The notes under the pieces: generated by a model
Told to the model about the DNA's origin: nothing
The model's database searches: none
The model's input: only the letters and a program-made list of their open reading frames with translations
Source: JBOHSA01 sp050732995
Lineage (GTDB): Bacteria; Gemmatimonadota; Gemmatimonadetes; Gemmatimonadales; GWC2-71-9
Direction: 5' to 3'
NCBI GenBank assembly: GCA_050732995.1
Contig: JBOHSA010000211.1
Location: 1-23,983, forward strand
Length of the DNA stretch: 23,983 nt
Part shown: positions 15,899-23,851 of the stretch, one piece after another
Layout of the letters: each line of letters starts with the position of its first letter
How positions within the stretch are numbered: the first letter of the stretch is position 1
Position numbers and translations under genes: made by a program

Positions 15899-16863
15899 GT
15901 GCGCCGAAGATCCGCGATCTGCTGGCACGCAAGGGCGACCTGCTCCAGCTGGAAGCGCTGACCGGCGAAGTCGGCCTCGACCGCGTCATCCCGTCCCCCG
16001 AGGCCTCGAGTCCCGGGCTGGTGCTCGCGGGCTATACCGGGCGCTTCGTCGGAGACCGCCTCCACATCCTGGGCGAGACCGAGATCACCTACCTGGCGTC
16101 GCTCGACCCGCCGGCCCGGCGGCGGACCCTCGAGACGCTCTTCGGCTTCGATCTGCCGGCCGTCGTCATCACCAAAGCCCAGGAGCCGCCGGTCGAGCTC
16201 CTCGAGCTGGCCCGCGCCCGCGGCATCCCCGTGATCCGCACGCGGCTCAAGACGGCGGAGTTCTACCGGCGGCTGAAGCCGTTCCTGGACGACGCGTTCG
16301 CCTCCGCGGCCACGGTGCACGCCTCCCTCGCCGACGTGTTCGGCGTGGGGCTCCTGTTCATGGGCCGATCGGGGATCGGCAAGAGCGAGTGCGTGCTCGA
16401 CCTGGTCGAGCGCGGCCACCGCTTGGTGGCCGACGACGTGGTCCACATCACCCGGCGCGGCAACGACGTCCTCATCGGCCGCGGACACGAGCTGTCGCGC
16501 CATTACATGGAAATCCGCGGCGTGGGATTGATCGACATTCACGCCTTGTTCGGCATCCGCGCGGTGCGCCAGCAGAAGCGCATCGAAGTCATCGTGCAGC
16601 TCGAGGACTGGGACAACTCGCGGGAATACGAGCGCACGGGGCTGGACGGCCGCGAGACGCAGATCCTGGACGTCACGCTCCCGCTCGTGGTCGTCCCGCT
16701 GAACCCGGGGAAGAACCTCACCGTGATCTGCGAGGTCGTGGCGATGAACCATCTGCTGCGCTACAGCGGCGTGGACGCCGCGCAGGCGTTCAACGAACGC
16801 CTCCTCAAACGCCTGGCCGAGCGGCGCGACCTCCAGGAATATCTCGAGGAGGACTATGAGTGA
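15895..16863 (+). CDS. hprK: HPr kinase/phosphorylase
   Basis: Phosphorylates HPr on its regulatory serine using ATP or pyrophosphate, and reverses this, so coupling PTS activity to energy and carbon state. The 322 residues have the N-terminal HprK domain (about 1-130) and the C-terminal kinase with Walker A GRSGIGKS at 157-164, LVADDVVHITRRG, and the family signature YMEIRGVGLIDIHALFG. The GTG overlaps the hpf stop by the GTGA pattern. Its substrate is encoded in the same run: HPr with Ser48 in GKSIMG. The last residues (LEEDYE) overlap the EIIA gene by eight bases. Length and motifs are complete. Confidence 0.95.
   Translation: MSAPKIRDLLARKGDLLQLEALTGEVGLDRVIPSPEASSPGLVLAGYTGRFVGDRLHILGETEITYLASLDPPARRRTLETLFGFDLPAVVITKAQEPPVELLELARARGIPVIRTRLKTAEFYRRLKPFLDDAFASAATVHASLADVFGVGLLFMGRSGIGKSECVLDLVERGHRLVADDVVHITRRGNDVLIGRGHELSRHYMEIRGVGLIDIHALFGIRAVRQQKRIEVIVQLEDWDNSREYERTGLDGRETQILDVTLPLVVVPLNPGKNLTVICEVVAMNHLLRYSGVDAAQAFNERLLKRLAERRDLQEYLEEDYE
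16847..16852 (+). promoter_or_regulatory. Shine-Dalgarno site of PTS EIIA gene
   Basis: AGGAGG lies within the hprK 3' end, three bases before the ATG at 16856. It supports that start over others in the frame, though the spacing is tight. Confidence 0.65.
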
Positions 16864-17233
16864 GCCCCTGCGGGGCGTCGTCGTCTCCCATGCCGCGCTC
16901 GCGCAGGCGCTCGTCGCTGCGGTCACGGTCATCACCGGTGTCGAGGACGCGCTCGTCGCGGTCAGCAACGAGGGCTGCGACTACGGCGGCCTCTCCCGCC
17001 GCCTGGACCAGGCGGTCGGGGGTGAGCCCGCCGTGCTCTTCGTCGATCTCCCGGGCGGCTCCTGCCTCACCGGAGCCGCGAAGTATGCGCGCGGGCGCCC
17101 GGACCTCGCGGTCGTGACCGGGGTCAACCTCGCCATGCTGCTCGATTTCGTGTTCCACCGCGACGAGCCGCCCGCCGACGCCGCCCGCCGCGCCGCCGAC
17201 ACGGGCGGGAAGGCCATCAAGGTGCCCGCCTGA
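16856..17233 (+). CDS. Mannose-class PTS component EIIA
   Basis: Cytoplasmic phosphocarrier of a mannose-family sugar phosphotransferase system; it accepts phosphate from HPr and passes it to EIIB. The 125 residues match the EIIA-Man fold: a first strand LRGVVVSHAALAQAL with His12 as the likely phosphorylation site, LVAVSNEGCDYGG, and the VDLPGGSCLTGAA motif corresponding to DLFGGSPFN in E. coli ManX. Slightly short for the domain, and not fused to EIIB as in E. coli. It overlaps hprK by eight bases and touches the EIIB start (TGATG). Transported sugar unknown. Confidence 0.88.
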   Translation: MSEPLRGVVVSHAALAQALVAAVTVITGVEDALVAVSNEGCDYGGLSRRLDQAVGGEPAVLFVDLPGGSCLTGAAKYARGRPDLAVVTGVNLAMLLDFVFHRDEPPADAARRAADTGGKAIKVPA

Positions 17234-17706
17234 TGGGGATCCGGCTGTTCCGCATCGACGACCGGCTCATCCACGGTCAGGTGGTCGTGGGGTGGGGCCA
17301 GCCGCTCGACCTGGGCTTCATCGTCCTCGTCGACGATGAGGTCCGCACGAGCGAGTGGGAGCAGGATCTCTACCGCATGGGCGTGCCGCCCAACATCGAG
17401 GTCGTCTTCGCCTCCACGGCGGAAGCGATAGGCCGGCTGCCGGAGTGGGAGGCCGAGCCGCGGGCCGGCATTCTCCTCACAGGGGATATCGAGACGATGA
17501 GCGCGTTGGCCGCCGGCTCGAACGCGGTGGGCCGCGTGAACGTCGGCGGCATCCACCACCGCGCCGGTCGCACCGAGCGCCTCCGCTACGTCTACCTGAC
17601 CGACGAGGAAGCGGCCCGGCTGCGGCAGCTCGCCGCCCGCGGCGTGGCAGTCACCGCGCAGGATGTGCCCACCGCCCGGCCCGTGCCGCTGGGAGAGTTC
17701 GCGTGA
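17233..17706 (+). CDS. Mannose-class PTS component EIIB
   Basis: Takes phosphate from EIIA on a histidine and transfers it to the incoming sugar bound by EIIC/EIID. The 157 residues start with the family signature FRIDDRLIHGQVVVGW, in which His14 is the phosphorylation site; VNVGGIHHRAGRT and YVYLTDEEAARLRQL are also typical. AAGGTG at 17219-17224 is a good ribosome binding site for the ATG at 17233. The stop overlaps the EIIC GTG as GTGA. Confidence 0.94.
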   Translation: MGIRLFRIDDRLIHGQVVVGWGQPLDLGFIVLVDDEVRTSEWEQDLYRMGVPPNIEVVFASTAEAIGRLPEWEAEPRAGILLTGDIETMSALAAGSNAVGRVNVGGIHHRAGRTERLRYVYLTDEEAARLRQLAARGVAVTAQDVPTARPVPLGEFA

Positions 17707-18374
17707 GCCCGTGGCTCGCGCTGCTCGGCTGGGGGACGCTGGTCGGGCTCGACCTGGTGAGCGTGCCCCAGATGATGATCGCGCGCCCGATTGTCGCGGG
17801 GGCCGGGGCCGGCCTCCTGCTCGGCGATTTCGAAATGGGGCTCCGGCTCGGCATCCTGTTCGAGCTGTTCCAGTTCGACATTCTGCCGGTCGGGGCCGTG
17901 CGCTATCCGGAATACGGCCCGGCGACGATCGCCGCTGTCGCCGCCGGGCAGTCGGCCGGGGGCGCCCTGGGGGTGGGCCTCGGGGCGGTCGTGGGGCTGT
18001 TCACCGCCATGGTGGGTGGCGCGAGCATCCACTGGCTGCGCCGGGCCAACGGCCGCGCGGTGCAGGCGGTGACGGCCCGCCTCGAAGCCGGCAGCTCGGA
18101 GGCGTTGCTGCGCGTGCACGTGGCGAGTCTCGGCCGCGACGCCCTGCGCGCCGCGCTCGTCACCGCCCTGGGGCTGGGACTCGCCTGGGTCGCGGCCCGC
18201 AGCCTGGGCGGGACGTTGACGGTCGTCGGCGCCACGGTCCTGGCCGCGGCCGCGGGGGGCGCCGCGCTCGCGGCGGGCGCGTCGGGGCTGCTCCGCCTCG
18301 TCGGCCGGGGTCCCGGGCTCGGCTGGTTCGCGGCCGGCCTCGTGGCCGGCGCGGGGGTGGCCTGGCTCCGATGA
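17703..18374 (+). CDS. Mannose-class PTS component EIIC (membrane)
   Basis: Integral membrane subunit forming part of the sugar channel. The 223 residues are strongly hydrophobic with several membrane segments, and carry family-like features near the N-terminus: DLVSVPQMMIARPIVAGAGAGLLLGDFEMGLRLG, continuing to FELFQFDILPVGAVRYPEYG. The C-terminal half is a low-complexity Ala/Gly/Leu membrane sequence. Somewhat shorter than common EIIC proteins (about 250 residues), so a helix may be missing or compact. The GTG start at 17703 lies in a GTGA overlap with EIIB, and the stop overlaps EIID as ATGA. Confidence 0.87.
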   Translation: MSPWLALLGWGTLVGLDLVSVPQMMIARPIVAGAGAGLLLGDFEMGLRLGILFELFQFDILPVGAVRYPEYGPATIAAVAAGQSAGGALGVGLGAVVGLFTAMVGGASIHWLRRANGRAVQAVTARLEAGSSEALLRVHVASLGRDALRAALVTALGLGLAWVAARSLGGTLTVVGATVLAAAAGGAALAAGASGLLRLVGRGPGLGWFAAGLVAGAGVAWLR

Positions 18375-19141
18375 AGCCGCGGCGCGCGAGCAGTCTCCTG
18401 CGCCTCTTCGCGGTGCAGGGGTCGTACAACTACGAGCGCATGCTCGGGATCGGCATCGGCGTCGCCGAGGAGCCGCTCCTGCGGGATCTGCCGGGTGGGG
18501 GGCGGGGCGAGGCCTACCGGGCCGCCGTCGCGCGCGGCGCGCGGTTCTTCAACGCCCACCCCTACCTATGCGGGCTCGCCGTCGGCGCCGCCGCCCGCGC
18601 CGAGCACGAGGGGACGCCCCCGGAGCAGATCGAGCGACTCCGGGCGGCCCTCTGCGGCCCGCTCGGCTCCCTCGGTGACCGGCTGGTCTGGGCCGGCTGG
18701 CTGCCGTTCGTCGCCGGCCTGGCGCTCGCCGGCATCGCGCTGGGAGGCGGGTGGCTCGCGATCGCCGCGTTCCTGGTGGTCTACAACGCCGGCCACCTCG
18801 CGCTGCGCTGGTGGGCCCTCCGCGCGGGCTGGGAGTACGGCTCCCGCGTCGCCGCGGCGCTGCATCATCCCGTGCTCCGGCGCGCCGGGGCGCTGGTGGC
18901 CCCCGCGATGGCGCTCGCCACGGGCTTCGCGTTACCGCTCGTGGCCCAGTACCTCGCCCAGCTGTTCGCCGGCGTGGGCCCGGACGCCGGCTGGGCGCGC
19001 CTCACGCTGGCGGGGACGGCCACCGGCGGGTTCGCGCTCCTGCGGTGGCGGCCGGATATCGTCTCCGGGCTCCGCCTCGGGCTCGCGGCGGTGGCGGCGG
19101 CGCTTGCCGTCGCCCTGGGAGTCGGGTGGGTATGGCGGTGA
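18371..19141 (+). CDS. Mannose-class PTS component EIID (membrane)
   Basis: Second membrane subunit of the transporter, unique to the mannose class. The 256 residues show the EIID hallmarks: AVQGSYNYERMLGIG near residue 14, a run of Arg/Ala, and RFFNAHPYLCGLAVGAA near 58, followed by a cytoplasmic stretch and C-terminal membrane segments (WLPFVAGLALAGIALGG, LVAPAMALATGFALPL). The ATG at 18371 overlaps the EIIC stop as ATGA; upstream reading in the same frame is only EIIC shadow. The 3' end overlaps ptsH by ten bases. Confidence 0.92.
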   Translation: MKPRRASSLLRLFAVQGSYNYERMLGIGIGVAEEPLLRDLPGGGRGEAYRAAVARGARFFNAHPYLCGLAVGAAARAEHEGTPPEQIERLRAALCGPLGSLGDRLVWAGWLPFVAGLALAGIALGGGWLAIAAFLVVYNAGHLALRWWALRAGWEYGSRVAAALHHPVLRRAGALVAPAMALATGFALPLVAQYLAQLFAGVGPDAGWARLTLAGTATGGFALLRWRPDIVSGLRLGLAAVAAALAVALGVGWVWR

Positions 19142-19458
19142 TCGAGCGCGAGGCCAAGGTCGTCAACCCGCTGGGCATGCACGCCCGCCCCGCGGCGGCG
19201 TTCGTCAAGGTGGCCGGCCGGTTCAAGGCGGCGGTCGAGGTGCGCAAGGACGAGCTCGCCGTCAACGGCAAGAGCATCATGGGCGTGATGATGCTCGCCG
19301 CCGAGTGCGGCTCGTTCCTGGTCATCAAGACGGACGGGGAGGATGCGGAAGCAACGATGGAGGCCCTGCTCGCGCTCGTGGCCGACGGGTTCCACGAGAT
19401 GCATCTCACGCCGGAGGTGAAGGCGGCGGAGGAGAAGGAGCGGCAAGGAGAGGCATGA
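19132..19458 (+). CDS. ptsH: Phosphocarrier protein HPr, with C-terminal extension
   Basis: Relays phosphate from enzyme I to EIIA. Residues 5-87 are the HPr fold, with His17 in NPLGMHARPAAAF and the regulatory Ser48 in VNGKSIMGVMML, the site HprK would modify. About 20 further residues (88-108, HEMHLTPEVKAAEEKERQGEA) extend past the usual end of about 88; they are charged and probably helical or disordered, and their coding sequence holds the ribosome binding site of ptsI. The ATG at 19132 lies within EIID (10-base overlap). Having both His and Ser sites intact indicates regulation of the Gram-positive kind. Confidence 0.94.
   Translation: MAVIEREAKVVNPLGMHARPAAAFVKVAGRFKAAVEVRKDELAVNGKSIMGVMMLAAECGSFLVIKTDGEDAEATMEALLALVADGFHEMHLTPEVKAAEEKERQGEA
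19445..19453 (+). promoter_or_regulatory. Shine-Dalgarno site of ptsI
   Basis: AAGGAGAGG just before the ATG at 19455, inside the ptsH 3' end. It is a near-perfect match to the 16S rRNA tail and settles the ptsI start. Confidence 0.75.
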
Positions 19459-21257
19459 GCGATCGCTTGCTCAAGGGTATCGGCGTGTCCGCCGGGATCG
19501 CCATCGGTCCCGCGGTCGTGGTGCGCTGGACCTTGCCCGAGGTCCCCCACCGCGTCGTGCAGCGCTCCCAGGTGGAGAAGGAGGTGCGCCGGCTGCGCGC
19601 GGCGGTGCGGGACGTGAAGCGCCATATCGCGGAGCTCAAGGTGAAGGCCGAGGACCGCGCCGGCGTGGATGAAGCCCGCATCTTCGACGCCCACATCCTG
19701 ATGCTCGAGGACAAGGAGTTCCTGTCGAGCGTCGAAGATCTGATCCGCGAGAACCGCCTCGCCGCCGAGAAGGCGTTCGAGTTCAAGGCGCTCGAGGTGC
19801 GCGACATGTGGGCGGCGACCGGCAGCCCCCGCCTGAAGGATCGGCTCGCCGACCTCTCCGGGGTGGCGATGCGCGTGCTCCAGCATCTCTTGCACCGTGG
19901 CTCGGATGAGCTGTGGGAGGGGATCACCCAGCCCTCGGTGGTGGTGGCGAAGGAGCTGGCGCCCGGGCTCACGGTGCAGCTCGACCGCGAGCACGTGGTC
20001 GGACTCGTGAGCGAAGAGGGAACGCGCACCTCGCACGCCGCCATCCTGGCCCATTCGATCGGCATCCCCGCGGTGTTCGGTGTGTCCGGCGCGATGGAGC
20101 GCATCGGGCCGGGCACGATGCTCGTGATGGACGGCACGCGCGGGACGGTGCTGCTCACTCCTACGCCGCAGGAGATTGCCGAGGCGAAGGCCCGCGAGCT
20201 GCGGCGGCGCGAGCTGGCGGCCCAGCTCGAACAGGTGGTCGCGCGCCCCACCGTCACGACCGACGGTGTGCGGATCGTGCTGCGCGGCAACGTGGATCTC
20301 CCCGACGAGATTACGCCGGCCCGGGAGCACGGGGCGGAAGGCGTCGGCCTGCTGCGTACGGAGTTCTTGATCACGGGCCACACCACGCTGCCGACCGAGG
20401 ACGAGCAGACCGCGTACTTCCGGCGGGTGGGCGAGGCGTTCCGCGGCCATCCCGTGGTCGTGCGAACCTACGACCTGGGTGGCGACAAGTTGCCGGCGCC
20501 GTTCCACGCCATGTCCGAGACGAACCCGCAGCTCGGCTGGCGAGCGATCCGGGTTTGCCTCGACCGGCCGGACATCTTTCGCACGCAGGTGCGGGCGGTG
20601 CTGCGCGCCGCGGCGCATGCGGACATCTGGCTCATGATCCCGCTCGTTACCCGGCTCGACGAGGTGGACCGCACCCGCGCGATCGTGGTCGAGGAAGCGG
20701 CGAATCTCGCTCGCGCGGGCGTGCAGGCCGCGGCCTCGCTGCCGGTGGGCGTGATGGTCGAGACGCCCGCCGCAGCGGTGCTCGCCGACCGGCTCGCGGC
20801 CGTCAGCGACTTCCTGAGCGTCGGGACGAACGACCTCACGCAGTACACGCTGGTCGTCGACCGCGGCAACGCGCGGCTCGCGGATCGTTTCAACCCGCAC
20901 GACCCCAGCGTGGTACGGCTTCTCAAGATGGTCGCGGACGCGGCGCGCGCGGCGGGGAAGCCCGCGAGCGTGTGCGGCGAGATGGCGTCCGAGCCGCTCT
21001 CGGCGTTCTTGCTCATCGGACTCGGTTACGAGACGCTCTCGGTCGCGCCGCCCGCGCTGCCGCTCGTGAAGTGGACGGTGCGGCAGGTGAGCGCTGCGCG
21101 CGCGCGCGCCGCCGCCGAGCAAGCACTCGCCGCCCGGACGGCCGACGACGTGCTCGACCAGCTGCGGCTCGCGCTCGCCGAAGCGGTCGATCTCAAGCTG
21201 CTCGACCCCGACGCCCGGTTGCCCGCCGGGCGGCGCTCCGCTACTTTGAACGTCTAA
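19455..21257 (+). CDS. ptsI: PTS enzyme I (PEP-protein phosphotransferase)
   Basis: Uses phosphoenolpyruvate to phosphorylate HPr, the first step of all PTS transport. The 600 residues contain the N-terminal HPr-binding/phosphohistidine region with His194 in EGTRTSHAAILAHS, a linker, and the PEP-binding barrel: GVGLLRTEFLI, RTYDLGGDK, NPQLGWRAIR, GVMVETPAAA, SVGTNDLTQYTL, and the catalytic Cys507 in SVCGEMASEP. Length is slightly above the usual 570-575, mostly from the charged C-terminal tail. It begins in an ATGA overlap with ptsH. The stop is 19 bases before metK. Confidence 0.96.
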   Translation: MSDRLLKGIGVSAGIAIGPAVVVRWTLPEVPHRVVQRSQVEKEVRRLRAAVRDVKRHIAELKVKAEDRAGVDEARIFDAHILMLEDKEFLSSVEDLIRENRLAAEKAFEFKALEVRDMWAATGSPRLKDRLADLSGVAMRVLQHLLHRGSDELWEGITQPSVVVAKELAPGLTVQLDREHVVGLVSEEGTRTSHAAILAHSIGIPAVFGVSGAMERIGPGTMLVMDGTRGTVLLTPTPQEIAEAKARELRRRELAAQLEQVVARPTVTTDGVRIVLRGNVDLPDEITPAREHGAEGVGLLRTEFLITGHTTLPTEDEQTAYFRRVGEAFRGHPVVVRTYDLGGDKLPAPFHAMSETNPQLGWRAIRVCLDRPDIFRTQVRAVLRAAAHADIWLMIPLVTRLDEVDRTRAIVVEEAANLARAGVQAAASLPVGVMVETPAAAVLADRLAAVSDFLSVGTNDLTQYTLVVDRGNARLADRFNPHDPSVVRLLKMVADAARAAGKPASVCGEMASEPLSAFLLIGLGYETLSVAPPALPLVKWTVRQVSAARARAAAEQALAARTADDVLDQLRLALAEAVDLKLLDPDARLPAGRRSATLNV

Positions 21258-21276
21258 ATCTTGATCGGACCATAAG

Positions 21277-22503
21277 ATGCCCGCGCAGCGCCACGTCTTC
21301 ACCTCCGAGTCGGTGACGGAGGGCCATCCCGACAAGATCGCCGATCAGATTTCCGATACGGTGCTGGACGCGATCATCGCGAAGGACCCCTCTGCCCGCG
21401 TGGCCTGCGAGACCCTCGTGACGACCGGCATGGCGGTGGTGGCGGGCGAGATCACGACCACCACCTACGTTCACATTCCGGACATCGTGCGGGGAACGAT
21501 CAGCGCGATCGGCTACACCGACGCGAGCTTCGGATTCGACGCGCAGACCTGCGCGATCCTCACGACCATCGACCGCCAGTCGGGCGACATCGCGATGGGC
21601 GTGGATCGCGGGGGCGCGGGGGATCAGGGCATGATGTTCGGCTACGCGTCCGACGAGACCCCGTCGCTGATGCCGCTCCCCATCGTCCTGGCCCACCGGC
21701 TCGCGGAGCGGCTCGCCACGGTGCGCAAGGCCGGGGACCTGCCGTGGCTGCGACCCGATGGCAAGACCCAAGTGAGCGTCATCTACGAGGGCGCGCGCCC
21801 GGTGGGCATCAGCAAGCTGGTCGTCTCCACCCAACACTCCGACAAGATCGACAACGCCGAGCTGCGCGAAGGGGTCATCGCCCTCGTCGTGCGGCCGGTG
21901 CTCGCGGATGCCGGCTTCGAGGTGCCGGACAAGCACATCCTGATCAACCCGACCGGGCGCTTTGTGGTGGGCGGGCCGCAGGGCGACGCTGGGCTCACCG
22001 GCCGCAAGATCATCGTGGACACCTATGGCGGCATGGCGCGCCACGGCGGCGGTGCCTTCAGCGGCAAGGACCCCTCGAAGGTGGACCGCTCCGCGTCCTA
22101 TGCGATGCGCTGGGTGGCGAAGAACATCGTGGCGGCAAAGCTCGCCCGGCGGTGCGAGACCCAGGTGGCCTACGCGATCGGCGTCGCCGAGCCCGTCTCG
22201 GTGATGATCGACACCTTCCGGACCGGCGTCGTCCCCGACGAAGCGCTCGAAGATGCCGTGCGCGAGGTGTTCGACCTGACGCCCAACGGCATCATCCAGG
22301 CGCTGAGCCTCCGGAACCCCGTGTACCGCGCGACGGCGGCGTACGGTCACTTCGGCCGCGCACCCGAGAAGCGACGGTACGTGGACAAGGACGTGGACAG
22401 GGAAGTCGAGCTGTTCACTTGGGAGCAGACGACCCGGGTCGAGGACCTGCGCCTCGCCGTGCAGCGCTCCCAGCACTACGCCTCGAAGAAAGTGACTGCA
22501 TGA
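21277..22503 (+). CDS. metK: S-adenosylmethionine synthetase
   Basis: Makes S-adenosylmethionine from methionine and ATP. The 408 residues show all family signatures: FTSESVTEGHPDKIADQISD at the start, GAGDQGMMFGYASDE, HILINPTGRFVVGGPQGDAGLTGRK in two parts, and the GGGAFSGKDPSKVDRSASY loop. Length is within the usual range. The ATG at 21277 is preceded by no clear Shine-Dalgarno sequence; only 19 bases separate it from ptsI. It overlaps ahcY by four bases (ATGA), joining SAM synthesis to SAH breakdown. Confidence 0.97.
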   Translation: MPAQRHVFTSESVTEGHPDKIADQISDTVLDAIIAKDPSARVACETLVTTGMAVVAGEITTTTYVHIPDIVRGTISAIGYTDASFGFDAQTCAILTTIDRQSGDIAMGVDRGGAGDQGMMFGYASDETPSLMPLPIVLAHRLAERLATVRKAGDLPWLRPDGKTQVSVIYEGARPVGISKLVVSTQHSDKIDNAELREGVIALVVRPVLADAGFEVPDKHILINPTGRFVVGGPQGDAGLTGRKIIVDTYGGMARHGGGAFSGKDPSKVDRSASYAMRWVAKNIVAAKLARRCETQVAYAIGVAEPVSVMIDTFRTGVVPDEALEDAVREVFDLTPNGIIQALSLRNPVYRATAAYGHFGRAPEKRRYVDKDVDREVELFTWEQTTRVEDLRLAVQRSQHYASKKVTA

Positions 22504-23843
22504 CCACGACGGCCCGGACCGCCGCTTCCGACGTGAAGGACCTACAACTCGCGGCGGAGGGCCGCCGCCGCACGCAGTGGGCCGAACGATCCATGCCCGT
22601 GCTGCGGCAGCTCCGAGAGCGCTTCGCGCGCGAGCAGCCGCTCGCGGGCCGGCGGCTCTCGGCGTGTCTCCACGTGACTGCCGAGACGGCGAACCTCGCG
22701 GTCACGCTCAAGGCGGGCGGTGCCGACGTGGCCCTGTGCGCCTCGAACCCACTCTCCACGCAGGACGACGTCGCCGCGCACCTGGTCAAGGACCACGGGA
22801 TCAAGGTGTTCGCGATCAAGGGCGAGGACCACGCCACCTACTACGAGCACATCCGCGCGGCTCTCGCGCACCGACCCGACATCACGATGGACGACGGCGC
22901 CGATCTTGTCGGGGCGCTCCACATGATCGCCCTGAACCGGCTCGACGACTTGGCGCCGCCGGTGCGGAGCTGGGTCGAGACGCTGTCGCCGGCGGAGCGC
23001 AAGGGGCTCGTCGCCGGCGTGGTCGGCTCCACCGAGGAGACCACGACGGGCGTGGTCAGGCTCAAGGCGATGGCCAAGGACGGCGTGCTCCAGTTCCCCG
23101 TGATCGCCGTGAACGACTCGGACACCAAGCACCTGTTCGACAACCGCTACGGCACGGGCCAGTCCACCCTCGACGGGATCCTGCGTGCGACCAACCTGCT
23201 GATCGCCGGGAGCACGGTCGTCGTGGCGGGGTACGGATGGTGCGGGCGCGGGTTCGCCATGCGGGCCCGGGGCGCGGGGGCGAACGTGCTCGTGACCGAG
23301 ATCGATCCGCTCAAGGCGCTCGAGGCTCAGATGGACGGCTACCGCGTGGGGACCATGGCCGAGGCGGCCCGCGTGGGCGACGTGTTCGTGACGCTCACGG
23401 GCAACGTCAACGTCGTCCGGCTGGAGCACATGCGGGCGATGAAGGACGGGGCGGTGCTGGCGAACTCCGGACACTTCAACGTCGAGATCGATCTCGCCGG
23501 CCTTCAGAAGGCGGCCCAGGGTCCGACGCGCGTGCGTGAGTTCGTGGACGAATGGCGGCTGGACGGCAAGCGGATCTTCGTGCTCGCCGACGGCCGGCTG
23601 ATCAACCTGGCGGCGGCGGAAGGCCACCCGGCGAGCGTGATGGACATGTCGTTTGCCAACCAGGCGCTCGCCGCCGAGTTCGTGGTCAAGAAGGCGGCGA
23701 GCCTCGCGCAGGACGTGCACCGCTTGCCGCGGGAGCTGGACGGGGAGATCGCCCGTCTGAAGCTCGCGGCGATGGGCGTCGCGATCGACACGCTGACGCC
23801 CGAGCAGCAGAAATACCTGTCATCGTGGGAGATGGGCACCTGA
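22500..23843 (+). CDS. ahcY: S-adenosylhomocysteine hydrolase (adenosylhomocysteinase)
   Basis: NAD-dependent hydrolysis of SAH to adenosine and homocysteine, removing the product inhibitor of methyltransferases. The 447 residues carry LHVTAETANLAVTLKAGGA, VIAVNDSDTKHLFDNRYGTGQS, the Rossmann motif VVVAGYGWCGRGFAMRARG, and near the end GHPASVMDMSFANQAL. The ATG at 22500 overlaps the metK stop; the same frame stays open into metK upstream but that part is not homologous. The first 25 or so residues are extra relative to compact versions. The protein ends KYLSSWEMGT, whereas many homologues end in KPDHYRY, a difference typical of the archaeal/short-type enzymes. Confidence 0.96.
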   Translation: MTTTARTAASDVKDLQLAAEGRRRTQWAERSMPVLRQLRERFAREQPLAGRRLSACLHVTAETANLAVTLKAGGADVALCASNPLSTQDDVAAHLVKDHGIKVFAIKGEDHATYYEHIRAALAHRPDITMDDGADLVGALHMIALNRLDDLAPPVRSWVETLSPAERKGLVAGVVGSTEETTTGVVRLKAMAKDGVLQFPVIAVNDSDTKHLFDNRYGTGQSTLDGILRATNLLIAGSTVVVAGYGWCGRGFAMRARGAGANVLVTEIDPLKALEAQMDGYRVGTMAEAARVGDVFVTLTGNVNVVRLEHMRAMKDGAVLANSGHFNVEIDLAGLQKAAQGPTRVREFVDEWRLDGKRIFVLADGRLINLAAAEGHPASVMDMSFANQALAAEFVVKKAASLAQDVHRLPRELDGEIARLKLAAMGVAIDTLTPEQQKYLSSWEMGT

Positions 23844-23851
23844 GCGCCAAA

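Noticed and set aside
21246..21276. Possible separate promoter for metK (TTGAAC with CATAAG or TAAGAT).
   Set aside because: Spacing of 19 or 21 bases is poor and the -35 lies inside the ptsI 3' end. The stretch CGTCTAA is shared with the region before fmdB but no -35 box sits 17 bases upstream of it here.
19002..21335. Minus-strand open frame of over 770 codons opposite ptsH and ptsI.
   Set aside because: Same GC-shadow effect; enzyme I on the plus strand has every family motif.
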